Source: Hyalella azteca (Eukaryota > Arthropoda > Malacostraca > Amphipoda > Hyalellidae). Taken from it: a DNA stretch of 64,000 nt. Each line of letters starts with the position of its first letter. Within the stretch, counting starts at the first letter, position 1. The notes beneath the pieces were generated by a model. That model was not told the origin of the DNA. It saw nothing but the letters and a program-made list of their open reading frames with translations, and did not search any database. A program made the position numbers and the translations under genes. The DNA is taken from positions 558,001 through 622,000 of the forward strand of contig NW_025931949.1 in the NCBI RefSeq assembly GCF_000764305.2. The letters run 5' to 3'. Positions 28,617 to 41,700 of this stretch are shown in pieces.

Positions 28617-29849
28617 AGCGAGACAGGAATTGTGTCATCAATCCCTTGTGCGCGTCCGGCAATATGTGATTTCTCTCGAGGCCTTGTCAGCTCTTCCAGT
28701 GCTAAGAAATTTAATTCTTGCTCCGCATAAGAGCAATCAACGTTTTTTGTTTCCCGCGTCGACTTTTTTTGCCTTCTTGAAGTTCGTGGGTGTCAGTTTT
28801 TTTACACACAAACGCACAATGTATTGTCGTAGTTTGGAACGACCCCATCTCGAATGATGTTGTAATAAAGCCTGCGCAAAATTAATCTATTTTGATGCAC
28901 AATCGGTCCACTATGCAGTAAAAAATTTTGAGGTAATGTTCTTCTATTAACTTCAGTTTCTAACTCATTGGACCATTAATTTCTAGATGACTGGTTTTGT
29001 TTCAAAATTTTGTATCTTTTGTTCTTAGTTACGGAGCGAAAATTGTTAATCACTATTTCCACTGAATATTCTGTTGTGTTTTCTGTACTAAATTTTTTTA
29101 TTGTAAATTCCGTTAATGAAAGAGGTTAATCTTTCTAACTTTTAAATTTTGTTGATCATTTTTAACCTTTTATATAAAATCTGTCGTCTTATCTTAGCCG
29201 TTCATTGCTTATGTATTTATTATTTTTTTAGTGGGCCTAACTTATTTTAATAGATGGTCTCATGATCTCAGTAAGGCATCTGCTTCACGTCGCTTGCGTG
29301 CGTTACAGATTGCCGGTGTCGAGCGTTCATTGCGACGATTATGTCCGCAGGACAACTGCTCTTGGTGTTTCATTACCACTCGCCATCTCATACAACTCTG
29401 CTGACACTGAATTATAAGTTCCCTTCGAGGTGTTGTTCCTACAAGGCGTCGTGCGCCAGCTATTCCATTATGATCTCGCTGAAAAGTTTAGCAAGCATCT
29501 TCGGTGTGAACTATAACACTTCGTTTCATTGGTTTCTTTCATTTCGAGCAGACTGTTCTGGGTGCAGTGAACTGTGCAATTTTCTAGAAAGATTGGATTA
29601 CATAACTGCCACTGGCGTAGATTTATGCATGTGAGGCATAATTAAGTTGTAATTGAATTTTACTCGTCGTTAGAGCACACTCTTGCATAATATATCGTTT
29701 TGGTTTGAAATTGAAGCGCGTCTGCGCCAAGTCATTCCCTAAAAGTCACTTTTAAAATGACCTTTACGCGTTTCTATGGCTAGTTGGCGGTTTCACTCGC
29801 CTTGAAGTCAGTTCCTCTTACCATTGAATGGGCCTGGCCGTCCCGATCC

Positions 29850-29995
29850 CTTTCGTAGCCTCATTGGCTGCTGTTAACCTGCAAAGAGCGAGGTTAGGAC
29901 GGGCAGCCGTGCAGAACAGATGACCGACCCTCCGCTCCAGCGTCTCGCCCCTGCCGCGGCATCTTGCGAGTTCACACGTCAGTGCCCCGTATAGC
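29850..29995. promoter_or_regulatory. CpG-dense block: candidate promoter or enhancer
   Basis: ATTGG (a reverse CCAAT) at about 29863, then GC-rich sequence with many CpG to about 29990, with AT-rich sequence soon after. No clear TATA box or strict initiator. No open frame starts here that I would call a gene. Confidence 0.3.
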
Positions 29996-31623
29996 CATCA
30001 TTGTTGTATTGCAACGAATATCATTTGCGTCAGTGCAATGCTGCAAGCATAACTTTAGCTATTTTTGACGCAATAAATACTTTGCATCTCATGATGAGAA
30101 CGACTCTCAACTGCGAATTCCAGGTATGGTTTAAAATTGTCAGCTGTTGTGCGACGTACTCCAGTCCTCGGCAATCATAAGATGAGATAAATTTGGCTCT
30201 TTTAGCCGAAAGATTTGTGAAACACGCTTTCGACTTATTGCTGCTTATTGTAGACCATTGTTATGCATGCAGAAGCAGATGATACTGAATCTGATTGTTG
30301 AAGAGACTATTTACTCAAAATGAACGCTGCTATAGAACAGCTCTCGCGGAAATTTTTTCAACACTAGCATGCAATTCCTTACTGGTATGAAGCGCAAAAT
30401 GAAGTTATGAGCAAATATAGTGACAGTCATTTTTACTGCCTCACATTATAGGGAATATCTTTGCGTAAAATTAAAATCACTTAACTAAAATCATTTCACT
30501 TGTTAAACTAATTCTAGTAATACCTTCCATATCATTCTCATTTTTTAAAGTTAAAAGCCACCTCGTAACTTGAACTCCATGCGCATGAAAGTAGCGAGAG
30601 GGAACTGAGCGCGTACAAGTAATGTAATTGGTATATACACCGTGGGGCGCTTAGCATGACTACTCGCAATTCCCTGGCTAATTGATAACTGCAATTATCT
30701 TGTGCCGTGTGTATTATTTGGGCTCAGCTCCTGCCCCGCTGGGTGTGTCTATTAATTAACACTGCATGGCTGTGGCCTCGAAGCTTGTAATGCAGGATAA
30801 GGCTTGTACCAAGCGCACCAGTGGCCTGCTGCAGTTTGTATGCATGAAAAATAATCATAAAGCATCGCAATTTATATTATTGTGCTCGCATTTGTCGCAC
30901 GCATTTTGTCGTTTTTGATAATAGTACTTTATTGGGTGCTTATTGTTAAATCGTAGTATTTAAGTTTCGGCATGATTTATTAAGCATTACAACTTTATAC
31001 CAGACTCGAATCTACTTGTGTTCGTATCACCTGTGTTCTTGTTCATCACTTATCACTACTTTTAATCGCTTGTGTTCTCATGAAAGAAAAATTTGTTGCC
31101 TGCTATTTTGCTTTTTATTTCTCAGTAACGTCTAATATACCCTATCTAATATATCATTATATAAAATTGTAAAGCGCGCAACTGTGCATTGTAAACGCCT
31201 CTGTGCTCATTGTACTCTTATGTACGCTTGTGACATTGACGTATATTTCTTTATGGGCCGTTATAAACACTGCTGTATTCCTGACAGTTTTATCCTAAAC
31301 TTGCGTGGTCATAGTTTCTGCTTCCAACATTTTCGGCAAAATGACTTCCAAGGAATATCGAGACCAGGATCAACTTGCTTCCAGCTTGCTTTGCGAGCTT
31401 CGATTTTCTGCTCAAGTGTGTGTGGAGCAGATTGCCAATGTGCCGTCTCAAAATTACGTAACTGCGTTGCGAATTCAGCGAGTTTGTAGTGCCTTGGTAT
31501 ACGTTTCCTAGTGCACACAGAGCATCTTCAGCGTTGTACAAAGCTTAGTCACAAATACTTTGACCCCCGTCAACGATATTCGTATCTAAGTGCCTAGTAG
31601 CTTGAGTTACCGCCACTATACTG

Positions 31624-31644
31624 ATCGAGAGCTAAGCTCTCGAT
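31624..31644. repeat. Perfect 21-bp palindrome
   Basis: ATCGAGAGCT, one A, then AGCTCTCGAT. It is flanked by a direct repeat CGATATTCGTA (31574-31584 and 31641-31651). A dimeric transcription-factor site is possible; the role is unknown. Confidence 0.7.
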
Positions 31645-33658
31645 ATTCGTAATTTACGTTAAAATTATCGCAGCCCGAAAAATTATTTTCAATCAATTTT
31701 TTCATAATGGTTCTCTGATTTATGCTGATCTTTTTCAGTAATGTTTAAATTTGTCAGTGATGATGTTCAGTTTTGCTGATAATGTTTGCAGTGATGTTGA
31801 AATTTTATTAGATATTATTATTAGATTATTATTATTTATGAGATACCGGTATTACTTTTATGTTAAATAAGATTGCGTTCAAGTGTTTAATCATTTTTCG
31901 TCATTGCTTTCATTCCCATAATGCATACGGTGCCATCTTCATGACTAATGTTATCATGCCGACTGCCTTGCGTAAATCATGACTCGATTACTGTGGTTTA
32001 TGCCATCAGCCAGATTCATGATGCCATTCGTCTAATGAGCTTTGTACATATGTGATTCTTGCTCGACTCTTCATGTCTCGATTTGTTTGCTTTGCCACCA
32101 GTTTATGATGACTGTAACGTCATACATTACCCCGACATTAGTCTTCAGATCGATATCAGTTGAGAGCTCAGTGCCAAATTCACGTTATTTGTCGCTAACG
32201 TCCTCTAGCTGCGCGATTTGAATTATTGCATTGCATTGAATCACCAACTGCAATATACCTCCTGACCCTGCGAAGGTATTTTTTTTTATTAGCTCTGTAC
32301 CTATAGAATGAGCATGAACTGAAATATGAACTGAAATAGAATGAGCATGAAATATTGCTGAAATATTTGTGCATTCTAAAATTAATGTTTTTCAGTTTTA
32401 CATGATTCCATCGTAACGATTCTGCTTGGATGAGCGAGTATGCAGAGAAGCATAAGTATGTTATTCCAGTTGCTGAAACTAAAATTTCTGAGCTTTCGGC
32501 GGCGTGCTTCATAAGACCGTTTCACAAATTTTTATTTCGCGTCCCGAATTTCCTCCAAAAGGCAATTTTCCTAATTGCAATGAGACGACTTTTCCCGCCT
32601 TACCCGTGACCCTCGCAAAATATTTCACTCACCTTTAGAGGCGGAAACGACAGTGAGGCGGTCGTTGGAGGGCCTGATAGTGGTGAACTGTGTCGTCACT
32701 GGGGTCCTTGTCGCCAGAGTTTTGAGTATCGCTGCGAAGTATGGCACGGCTGACCAAGACAAATTTCTCACCTTCTCTGACCTGTTATCTTGCAGAAAGC
32801 TTTAGTGCTGAGTTAAAAAAATTTTTGAAATGGAATTTTACCCGTATTATACTTCGAGATATATATTTTATTGGCGAAATATTTTTCTCTTTTAACACTA
32901 TTAACCATTTATGGCCAGCAGCTCATGACACGACCCTTTGCATTTGTGCTTTTGGTCTCTAGAGATCGCAGATTCGTTTTGCCATCGCCATCGTCACTCG
33001 AATTGAGCTTCTGTTGTAGTAATTCTGGTCTTTTTTAGAAGGCTTTGTAGGGTTTCCAGCGCCTCGTAGTGGCAGCACTGGGTTTGGAGCCGATGGCGGA
33101 CGGTCGTGACGTCTTGGCGGGTTGTTACCACTTTAGCTTGAACTCACCATTGAACTGAATAAATGTTACTTTGCATCCTCATGCTAAGTAACATTTACGA
33201 CTTGAATTTTCCTTGTATTGAATTATGTATTAATCTCCTGAAGTCGTCAACATCAGTTATTAACGTGTCCTTACGGACGAGACTGGTGAAAGAAGCGTGT
33301 ACAAAATTTGAGTTATTGTAGCTTCTCGATAAGTATAATTTATACTTTTGATCGCTATAGGGTTACTGCCTACCCTGACATTCACAATTTTGCGTGGATT
33401 ATTCATTAAACACCTTTTCGTCTGATTCAAAGAGCTTTTGCCGGATAATTATGTAGATGCTTATTATTAATTTAGTGCGCAAACCTCATTAGTTACTATG
33501 CGTATTCTCGTTCCCCAGGTAGGCATGCAGAGACAAATATTTAGCCTGAGTTTGCTGTATGCCAGTTGCATTTTCTTGAATCCTGAATCTTCGGCAAGTC
33601 TTTCGTCGGGTCGCAGTCTGGGAACTGCCCCGAACTTTCTGTAGCTAGTTTCTGGAAC

Positions 33659-33722
33659 CTGATTGTGAAGCCCAGCAACGTGGAGCCGCTTTACAATCAG
33701 GTCTCAGCAACGTGGAGCCGCT
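33659..33722 (+). repeat. 18-bp direct repeat with a hairpin around the first copy
   Basis: CAGCAACGTGGAGCCGCT occurs at 33673-33690 and 33705-33722. The arms CTGATTGTGAAG (33659-33670) and CTTTACAATCAG (33689-33700) can form a 12-bp stem (one G-U pair in RNA) around the first copy. Confidence 0.75.
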
Positions 33723-34714
33723 GGATTCCCATTGAAATTAATTAAACATTGTTCGGTGATTAACATTTGAACTAGAAAAATACAGTATTGCCGATTCTGC
33801 GATTGTTCTCAGCTCAATTTTATGGTGTACCATCCTCATTAATGAAGCAAATTATATAATGTGACCTTCACCTACTGGTTGATTTCAATAAAACTGTTGC
33901 TAAAATCTTCAATGTCATTTCTCTGATAATCGTAGTGACTCTATGCCTGGTGACGATGAGCTTGACCGGCCGTCACTCATCATAACTAAATTTATATGTT
34001 GTACGCTCTTCCGCAACCCTGTTAAAATCAGCGCTGTATGCGGAGTTCCTCTATGCACTATTAATTTTAAATGCACTGTAGCATTGTGATGGGTGCTTCA
34101 CATGTCATGTGCTGAAATTGCCACCGGTGGTAATGTCTTTGTTAGCCAATGCTAATCGTGCTTCTTTTGTGTTTCCGCCTTGCCATCCTTTACTCACACG
34201 AAGCATTGCATGCAATTTTTTTTATTTATAGCTTCACGATGACGCTCTGCCTAAGCAGGTTGAGAATTTCTGGTTAGCGCATATTAGTAACCACATTATT
34301 TACATAACCATGACCATTGCATTCCAACACCATTTACAATGAGCAAATATTTTCTGTATATTTCATAACATATTTCGAAGTGTTCAAGCGTTGTGGCATT
34401 CTTAAAACTATCCTCGTTTATCTTGAATAATCTGGAAGCTGCTTAATCCTGTGAGATGTATAAACAGTCACCGTGAAAATGATGATGGGCTTCCCACAAA
34501 TTAATAACAATTAGCTTTCTGTCATGGAATCGGCGAAATAACAACTCTCATCGGAGCAGTAATTCCATTTGTAGTTCGATCAACCATATGTTAGCTGTTC
34601 ATACAAAGTTTCGGTAAAAATTCCTTGCAAAAAAATACTTGTGATTCCTACAATCACATCCAAATTCGAGGGATGACACCAATAGCTTGCTAACTTTAAA
34701 GGCACATGGTATCA

Positions 34715-34862
34715 CTCCCGTCGCTCTCCCTCAAGCTCGCCTCGCCTGAACTTGGTATGGCGGAGGGCTGCTACCCGGTCGGTCGGCACTCGTGTCACGC
34801 GCGGGCAATCACCAGAGCAAATAGACCTACTGTGGTCTGCTGCAGTCTCGGCCACTTGGTGT
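34715..34862. promoter_or_regulatory. CpG-dense block: candidate regulatory region
   Basis: A GC-rich island includes CGGTCGGTCGGCACTCG and CACGCGCGGG. The surrounding kilobase is AT-rich. A 60-codon frame (34706-34888) overlaps it but has no protein-like features. Confidence 0.3.
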
Positions 34863-35276
34863 CCGTTCTGGTCGTAATATTCTTATGACTGTTTTCTTCT
34901 GTGTTCGTAACCATTTTCGTCTCTTTTACTTGGGACCAGGTTTCTATTTTTGTTGAATATCGGCCCGTATATGTAATTTTCGGTCGTACGAAGATTATTC
35001 AGTGTGAATTTTTTACCGTTCTCATTCGTTATGTTCCGTCTATACCCTACTCTTCTTGCTTCGCCATATTGTTCCCTGGTCTGTTCTATTCCGGTACACA
35101 TTCAGTAACTGTCAAATTTTTTATATTTGTAAACTCATTTCTTACCATTTAGGAATTTTCATTTCGCTGCTATAGATTTTTTAATGGGGCTTCCGATGTC
35201 AAAAATGTTTTAAATTAAACTAAAGGTTTTCGCTCATTTGATGTAATCAAGCCTTCAGTTAGTTACATTTATTGAG

Positions 35277-35314
35277 AGCTACCTCATCCACTTAAACAAG
35301 CTACCTCATCCACT
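35277..35314 (+). repeat. Short direct repeat, period 22
   Basis: AGCTACCTCATCCACT occurs at 35277-35292 and 35299-35314, followed by similar CAAA/TAAA tails. Confidence 0.8.
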
Positions 35315-35649
35315 CAAATGTGCTGTTTTATATACATATCTGCATCTTGCACGTGTGAGGTGCCTACACGTTTGTGCATGCGATTTTGTTTCATAATTTC
35401 TGCAGCGATATGCACGACAATCTTTTAAGAAAGCTTCCACCGTGACCGAAGTGCCATTAAAATCGTGTCAGCAGAGTTCCATTGTTTATGAATACGACAT
35501 GACACGCACGATGCTGCTCGCTTTGCTCCCCTGCTCCTGTGGCGCAACGTGCGTGTAAATGTTCTCATGTATCAAGATTAATGATGGTTATTTCCATTAA
35601 GATTCGTGTAATAAAGTTTCATTTTCAAAGTTGGTTATAATTATTATGA

Positions 35650-35735
35650 GGGCAGGATGGCCTTGTGCTTACAGTTCAGAGTCGCAGGATTGGAGCAGAG
35701 AGGTGCGGGTTCGATCCCAGCTCTGTGCGCCAGTT
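35650..35735 (+). repeat. tRNA-derived SINE-like element (pol III A and B boxes)
   Basis: TGGCCTTGTGC at 35659-35669 fits an A box and GGTTCGATCCC at 35709-35719 is a perfect B box, 50 bases apart start to start. This is the internal promoter layout of tRNA genes and tRNA-derived SINEs. The outer ends do not pair as a clean acceptor stem, so a working tRNA gene is unlikely. The tail of the element beyond about 35735 is not defined; no terminal poly-A or simple repeat stands out. Confidence 0.55.
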
Positions 35736-38700
35736 TGTGGTCCAAATTAAGACCGCAACAAGCTGTGAATGTTCTGAGATGTTAAGAATCGGCGATAGGC
35801 CTACGGTTTTAAAAACGCTGAAACCGCTATTATAAGTTTATTGAAGTTCGTAACACTCTCGAAATTGAACTCTTCTAAATTGGTCTGTATAATGTTCAGG
35901 AAAATTATTGAAGTTAATGATCTTACAATTTTACTGAGTAGTTAGTAATTTGTTGCATATTTTTTGTTATCATTTTTCGTTGTACGGGAGTTGCATGTAT
36001 CCATCACTGACTAGACTTTTATTCATCAAATTGTGGACGTTCGTGCACGGTAGCGTGACGTGAGTAAATAATTTATTTGACTAGTAAACAGTCATCTTCT
36101 TTTTCATTTAAACGCAAGTTTGCCGAGAAACTTTTGTAGACAAATTAGCGAGGACCTCGTTTGGATGTTCGATGTCATCAGTGTCGTGTTCGGTAAGCTT
36201 TGTTGACGTTGCGGCCATTCAAACGTGCGTGTAAAGCGATTCTTCAGACTCTGTAATCTTCTAATGGATAAAAGCCAACCAACTTGGCCGGCTGTTACGT
36301 GGACAATTGCGAGTCTGGCACATGTCTTCCAGATCTTGGGATGACGAGGACTAACTACGTAAATTTGATGCCTTCAGATTCTTTCCTTTCAAATTGACTT
36401 GTCGTTATTCTCATAATTTCTGAAACATATGAGAGAAACACATGACAAGCAAAAAGCAGCTATGTCTTTGAGAGCCGAGTGCTGCTGTAGTAGATCTGCC
36501 AGGTGTTATTTCAGAAATTTGTTAGCCTCTACTATTCGTGCAAAGGAATGGGGATCTTGATAACAGATTTATGGCGTTGAGATTCAAACAGTGTGTTCGT
36601 TGCTGGGTTATTGAAAAATACGATTTTTTAATCGCATTCCTGTTTTTCATTTTTCAACCCTCTCTTTAGAAATAGCAAATCATGTCTCAAGTATTTCATT
36701 AGCGACCGTAAGATTTCCATCTGTTGTTTATGCCAAAGTCTGGCTAGTAAAAGATTAGCTTTATGCGATTATTGAACTCCCTGCTGACTTATGGCTGATA
36801 GCCTGCGAGTGTACCGTCTCTTCGACTGCTGTTTAAAGCCTGTCGCTGCATACATGGAATTTAGCTCGACGATTTATATTTCTTACGTTTGTGTGATGTG
36901 CTCTCCCCTGCAACTAGCAAAGTTCGTTTCATTGAAATTCTAAATTTTGAACGTTGGCTCATGCAAGTATTACCTCTTTATAACTTTGTTTTTATCGTCT
37001 TTTTGTCATTTCAAGTTCCTTGTTTCAAAAGTTTTTATTCCGACAAAACAACTTTTAACCTGTCTTAAAAAGTCGTTTCATATGCTAGCCCTGTTAAAGT
37101 ATGAATTATGATAAAATGGTATAATAAAATATCGCTTATGATAGTAGTCATTAAAAAAATATTACTTCGCGGTTTAAAATAAACTTACTTCATCTAGCAG
37201 AATTCTGAGAAGTTTACGAGTAGACTTCTACAGACTTTTTAGGAACTTCTACATGTCGGAGATGACCGAAAACTAAGTTTTTGCTTCCCTGAATTTAGCC
37301 ACGTAAAAGGTTCTGCAACAAAGGGCAAGCATCAATTTGTCACGTCCTTCCCTAATATGCCAGACTCTGATGGATGGATGGCTGGCTGCCAATCTTAGGA
37401 GAGGGGGCCATTGACGGGTCATTGTTGGCTTATCGTCGACCAACAGTTAGATAGCTCAGCTCGTCGCTGGATTAGCTATCGCCTCCGAGATTACACCTTC
37501 ATCGTCGCGAGCACCATAGTTGTCCAGCGAGATCTATGAAAGCCTGACGTACGTTCCTGAAAAATGCATGTTAGCGTATCTTCCTGATCACCGTAAATTG
37601 GCACCTTCTGCCACATGAGGTCTCCGCCTGTGGTCACCACAGCCTCTCAAATCGTCTTCTTGTTCATGAAGAGAAACAGAAAATTGTTATCCCTTTATTT
37701 TTTGCACTTGCAAATATCGAAAGGATGCACGTTGTTGACTGTATCGCCATGCGTATTATTCTTTGTGTGCCCAACCTCAGTTATTAATGTCAGCATACTT
37801 TATTTTCTGCATATGACTACAATTGCAGTTGTATCTTCGCCTGACGAATCACACGGGATTTATTTTTTAATGATGTCCAGCTTGCAATTGGCATTATTAA
37901 TACCTGGGCAAAAATATATTGCCGTTCACTAAGACACGGAACGTAATCCAAAGAAGGTAATCGGAAAAGAATATAAAAAATTGAATTTTATTGCCTGCAT
38001 GAAAAAAATACTTGTGGGTTGACCTTTACTCTTAGCTTCCAAGCTTGCGGATTCTGGAGTTGCGGTGCAGTCATCAATATCTGTCCAAGCGCCTTAAGTT
38101 CTGAGTTGCGACCGGTAAAGAGCTTCTAATGATGCTCTTTGTCTAGCTCCTATATACACATTGACTATGAAAAACACTCTCTGAAATAGGCAACACGTAC
38201 TCCTTGAACCTATTATTGTAATTAAACGGAGGCTACCCAGCAATTAATGCCTGATCTTAGCTTCATTCCTAACAATTTTATTTATTTTTTTAATGCGAGA
38301 ATGAATATTTCCTTCTTCAGTTTTTTTGTGTAATTAACTAGCTTTTGATAAACTCTGCATTAGTCATTTAATGATAAATTATAGATAAATCCTTCTCCTA
38401 TGAAACGGATATTGAAAGCTGTTCCTTGCTGGCCAGCATTAACGGAAATGAAAGCTTTATTCCCCTACTAAATTTCTGCAAGGTGTGTCTTGAAATGCTA
38501 TTCTTTTCAAGCTTGTTTTATAATATGAACAGTTTATATAAAATAAATGCATAAAGGCATAATTCTCCTGAATGGCGGGCTTCTTCGTAAGTCTTGTTTT
38601 ACAACAAATGCTATCAAGATGACTTTATTGTAACAACGACGTGTCGTCGAAAACAAAAATTGTGGTTTTGATCTAACGATTTCGTCTTAGAAAATTCATT

Positions 38701-41700
38701 ACCATAACCCATTTAACTTTCATTCCAAGCTCATCCTTTCAGTGTGCTCAAGTGCTCCACGTTTTTGCATGGCTCCTGAATTGTTCTATATGGAGTAAAC
38801 TTGAGAAATTGCTTTGATTTTTTATGAACTAACGTGAGCAACATCTACGATAAAAATATTTCATTCGCATGTATACAGCTGCACCACAGTTAAGCAAGAA
38901 AAGTTGTCGCACTTAATAATAAAATCTTCAGAATGCAATATCGAAATTTCAATTCTTAATAAATTCATTTGTTTCTAGAGTTGCATACAATTTGTAAAAC
39001 GAATGAAAAATAATATATTAACTCCGTTAATAATTGTATCAGTTTGCTACTTTGCAATCAGTTGAATTTCTCTCAGTAAAACGATAGTACCAAGTGTAAC
39101 ATTTTTTGCTTTTTTAACAAATAATATTATTTTTCTCTAATTTACCTTTGTTGAACCCCTCTTTCAAATTGAAACTGAATTAGACGGCAGTTTTTTTCAC
39201 TCTGGCGAGGCTCTTGAGAGCGAGCGTCTCATCTCCCTGCATTTTACTCACCATAGCACATTCTTGAGCGTAGCTTCTCCCCCTCAAACCGTAATTGTCA
39301 ATCTAAAATTCATTTTGCTCCAAGTTTTTCTCATTGAGTTCGTTGCCGAAGTCGAGAGTAGATGGATTGGAAATTTTAGGCTTATTTCCTTCCTACACGG
39401 AGCCCAAAATGACTTCGGGATGACTGGAGGCTCTGAAAAAATTCGGAGTTTTTGCCTTTTGCCTATTCACGGATCTTGTGTTGCATTCCCGCCTTCAGAG
39501 AAATTGTAATGAATTTTCTGTTGTAAGTCGCTGGGAAAAAATGCTTGGTTCTAATTTCCAAATTTCTCTAGCATTTTTAGGAAACCCATAAATGGTTCGT
39601 ATCTCAACGAGTAATGTACTTTGCTACATTTTTTTATTCTGAAATAACACATTCTAACATCACTTTATTGGGAATGCACCTAAAAATCTGTCATAGTTTC
39701 CACAACTTCTTTTGAGTGTGCTTAAAGTTGAAACGACTTTAGGCCTCTTTTTAACGGTAATCCTATAACATAACGTGACTAATCAGTTTTAAAAAATTTC
39801 GTTTCTGCGTTAAAAAAGTTTTCAGCTTGGACGATGAAGGATAGAATACCATCACTTATTTCGACATCTCCGTACTTTTTTTTCGTTTGCGGCAATTTGT
39901 GCGCGGAATCTTAAAAGATTCTCTGCTGGCAACAAGTTGAGGTTTTATGACAAAGGAAATAATTAGTGTTATCAGAGTGACATTGTTCCTGATGCCAGTA
40001 AGAGCTCCAGCTGTGCGGATGCGGTCAGCCACATCCATTTTCTTTTAATTAAAAAAAGATTTAGGCCTAACTCCGTTCACTTTCGTGTCTTTGGGAAACG
40101 ATGCAATGAGCTCGTCTCTAGTTCATCTCTTCTTACGATTGTTGTTTCGACCCAAAGTTATTTTTTTAGGTAAATCTTCATCTTTTGTTCTTATTTTATT
40201 TTCATGAATAAATTATTACAACTGAAGGAGCGAAAACCATTGTCATGAAGGTGATAATTCCGAATTGTTCACCGGTATACAGGTATACTTGACTTTTCTT
40301 ATCGAGTCACTTCAAGTCTCGCAAATCCCTGGAAGGTCTTATCTGTTGGACCAGAGGGATGCGTGTGCCTCCGCCGTACGTTAGTTGCCGCATGCTCGGT
40401 CTGTCGCTTACTCCGCCTCTTTTATCTTCTACCATCGACGTCTCCTTCGTTCCTTTGGAGAATTATTCTTGCCTGGGACAACATAGGGCCTGCCTGTGTT
40501 AGGGGAGTTGCAGCACCGATGTTTATATTAATGGTCAGCCAGGAACTAATTTTAACTTGCCGATCTTGTCACATGCTAGCGCTGCATGTTGATACCATTA
40601 CGTGGAACCCTTGCTGTTGACTTTGTTTCATTACTGTCACAAAACAGTTTTTTTACGAAAATTTTTCATAATGCAACCCAGTAGAATTTGTCCTAGTTTA
40701 TCTGAAGAAAATTTCAATCATTGATTTTTTCAGTGTACTTGGCCGTCGAACATTTGTTTATATTTATTTTACGTTCACTGCTATAAGGCAGATGTTATTC
40801 GTCTATTATCCCACGGATATAAGCGTTTATATTGTTTTCGAGAGTGAAACGATTTCTTTCTATGTATCGTTTATTGTTCATTTCATAAAAAAGATGCTGT
40901 GCAATCCCAATTATAATTACACTTCGCCAATTTACTTTCCTGCTAACAATGTTCTCTTCTATTGTTTTCGTTTGGAAATCTAGTTTTTCATTCGGGAAAA
41001 TTACCTCCAAGCACTTGTCTCGGTGGTCTTGAATTACCTCGAGCTCATACCCAGTCGTTTTTTCGTGGTATAGACGCTACTAGGGGATCGTCTTTCTGCC
41101 CCTATCCATATTTTTGTCGTCGAACAATACCTTCCGCAGAGATGGGAACGATGCATGTAATATTCAGCATGCGCGCGGATTCTTGTAAAAAAAAGTTATG
41201 ATCTGGTGTCGCATTCGCTGACGTTGATCGAAGACGATCGCCTGTCCAGAAAAGTTGGGCGCTTTCTTATCCCTGGAAATGCTACCGGGTAGCTGAAATT
41301 TATTTGGCCGAAACTTCTTGGTATTGTGTTGTCATTTGCAAGGAGAAAGGGCCGGACGTAAAGCAGATTGACGGTGTTACGTTTCCCTGTAGGTGGAATA
41401 AAGTGCAGGATTTATCGTTGTTTGCATGGCCAACGACAGGTTTCGTATTCCATTTTCTACTCGCTGGCGATGTAGCTCAGAATTGATTCCCTCCCCTTCT
41501 TGGATTAAACTTAAATTTAAATTCCTGCTTATTTCATGAAAATGAAACTAATGCAAATATTTTATTACAATCGGAAAAGTTTTTAATGATAGAAAGGAAT
41601 TCTTAATCTTCTAATTCTTCTCACTTGCACTTTGAGAATTTTTTACTTCAACGTTGTTAAGTTTAATATGGCGGCTTTCACCTTTGGAAGTTTTGTAAAA

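Noticed and set aside
31290..31541. Several overlapping frames on both strands
   Set aside because: A low-stop segment opens many frames at once; none has a recognisable motif.
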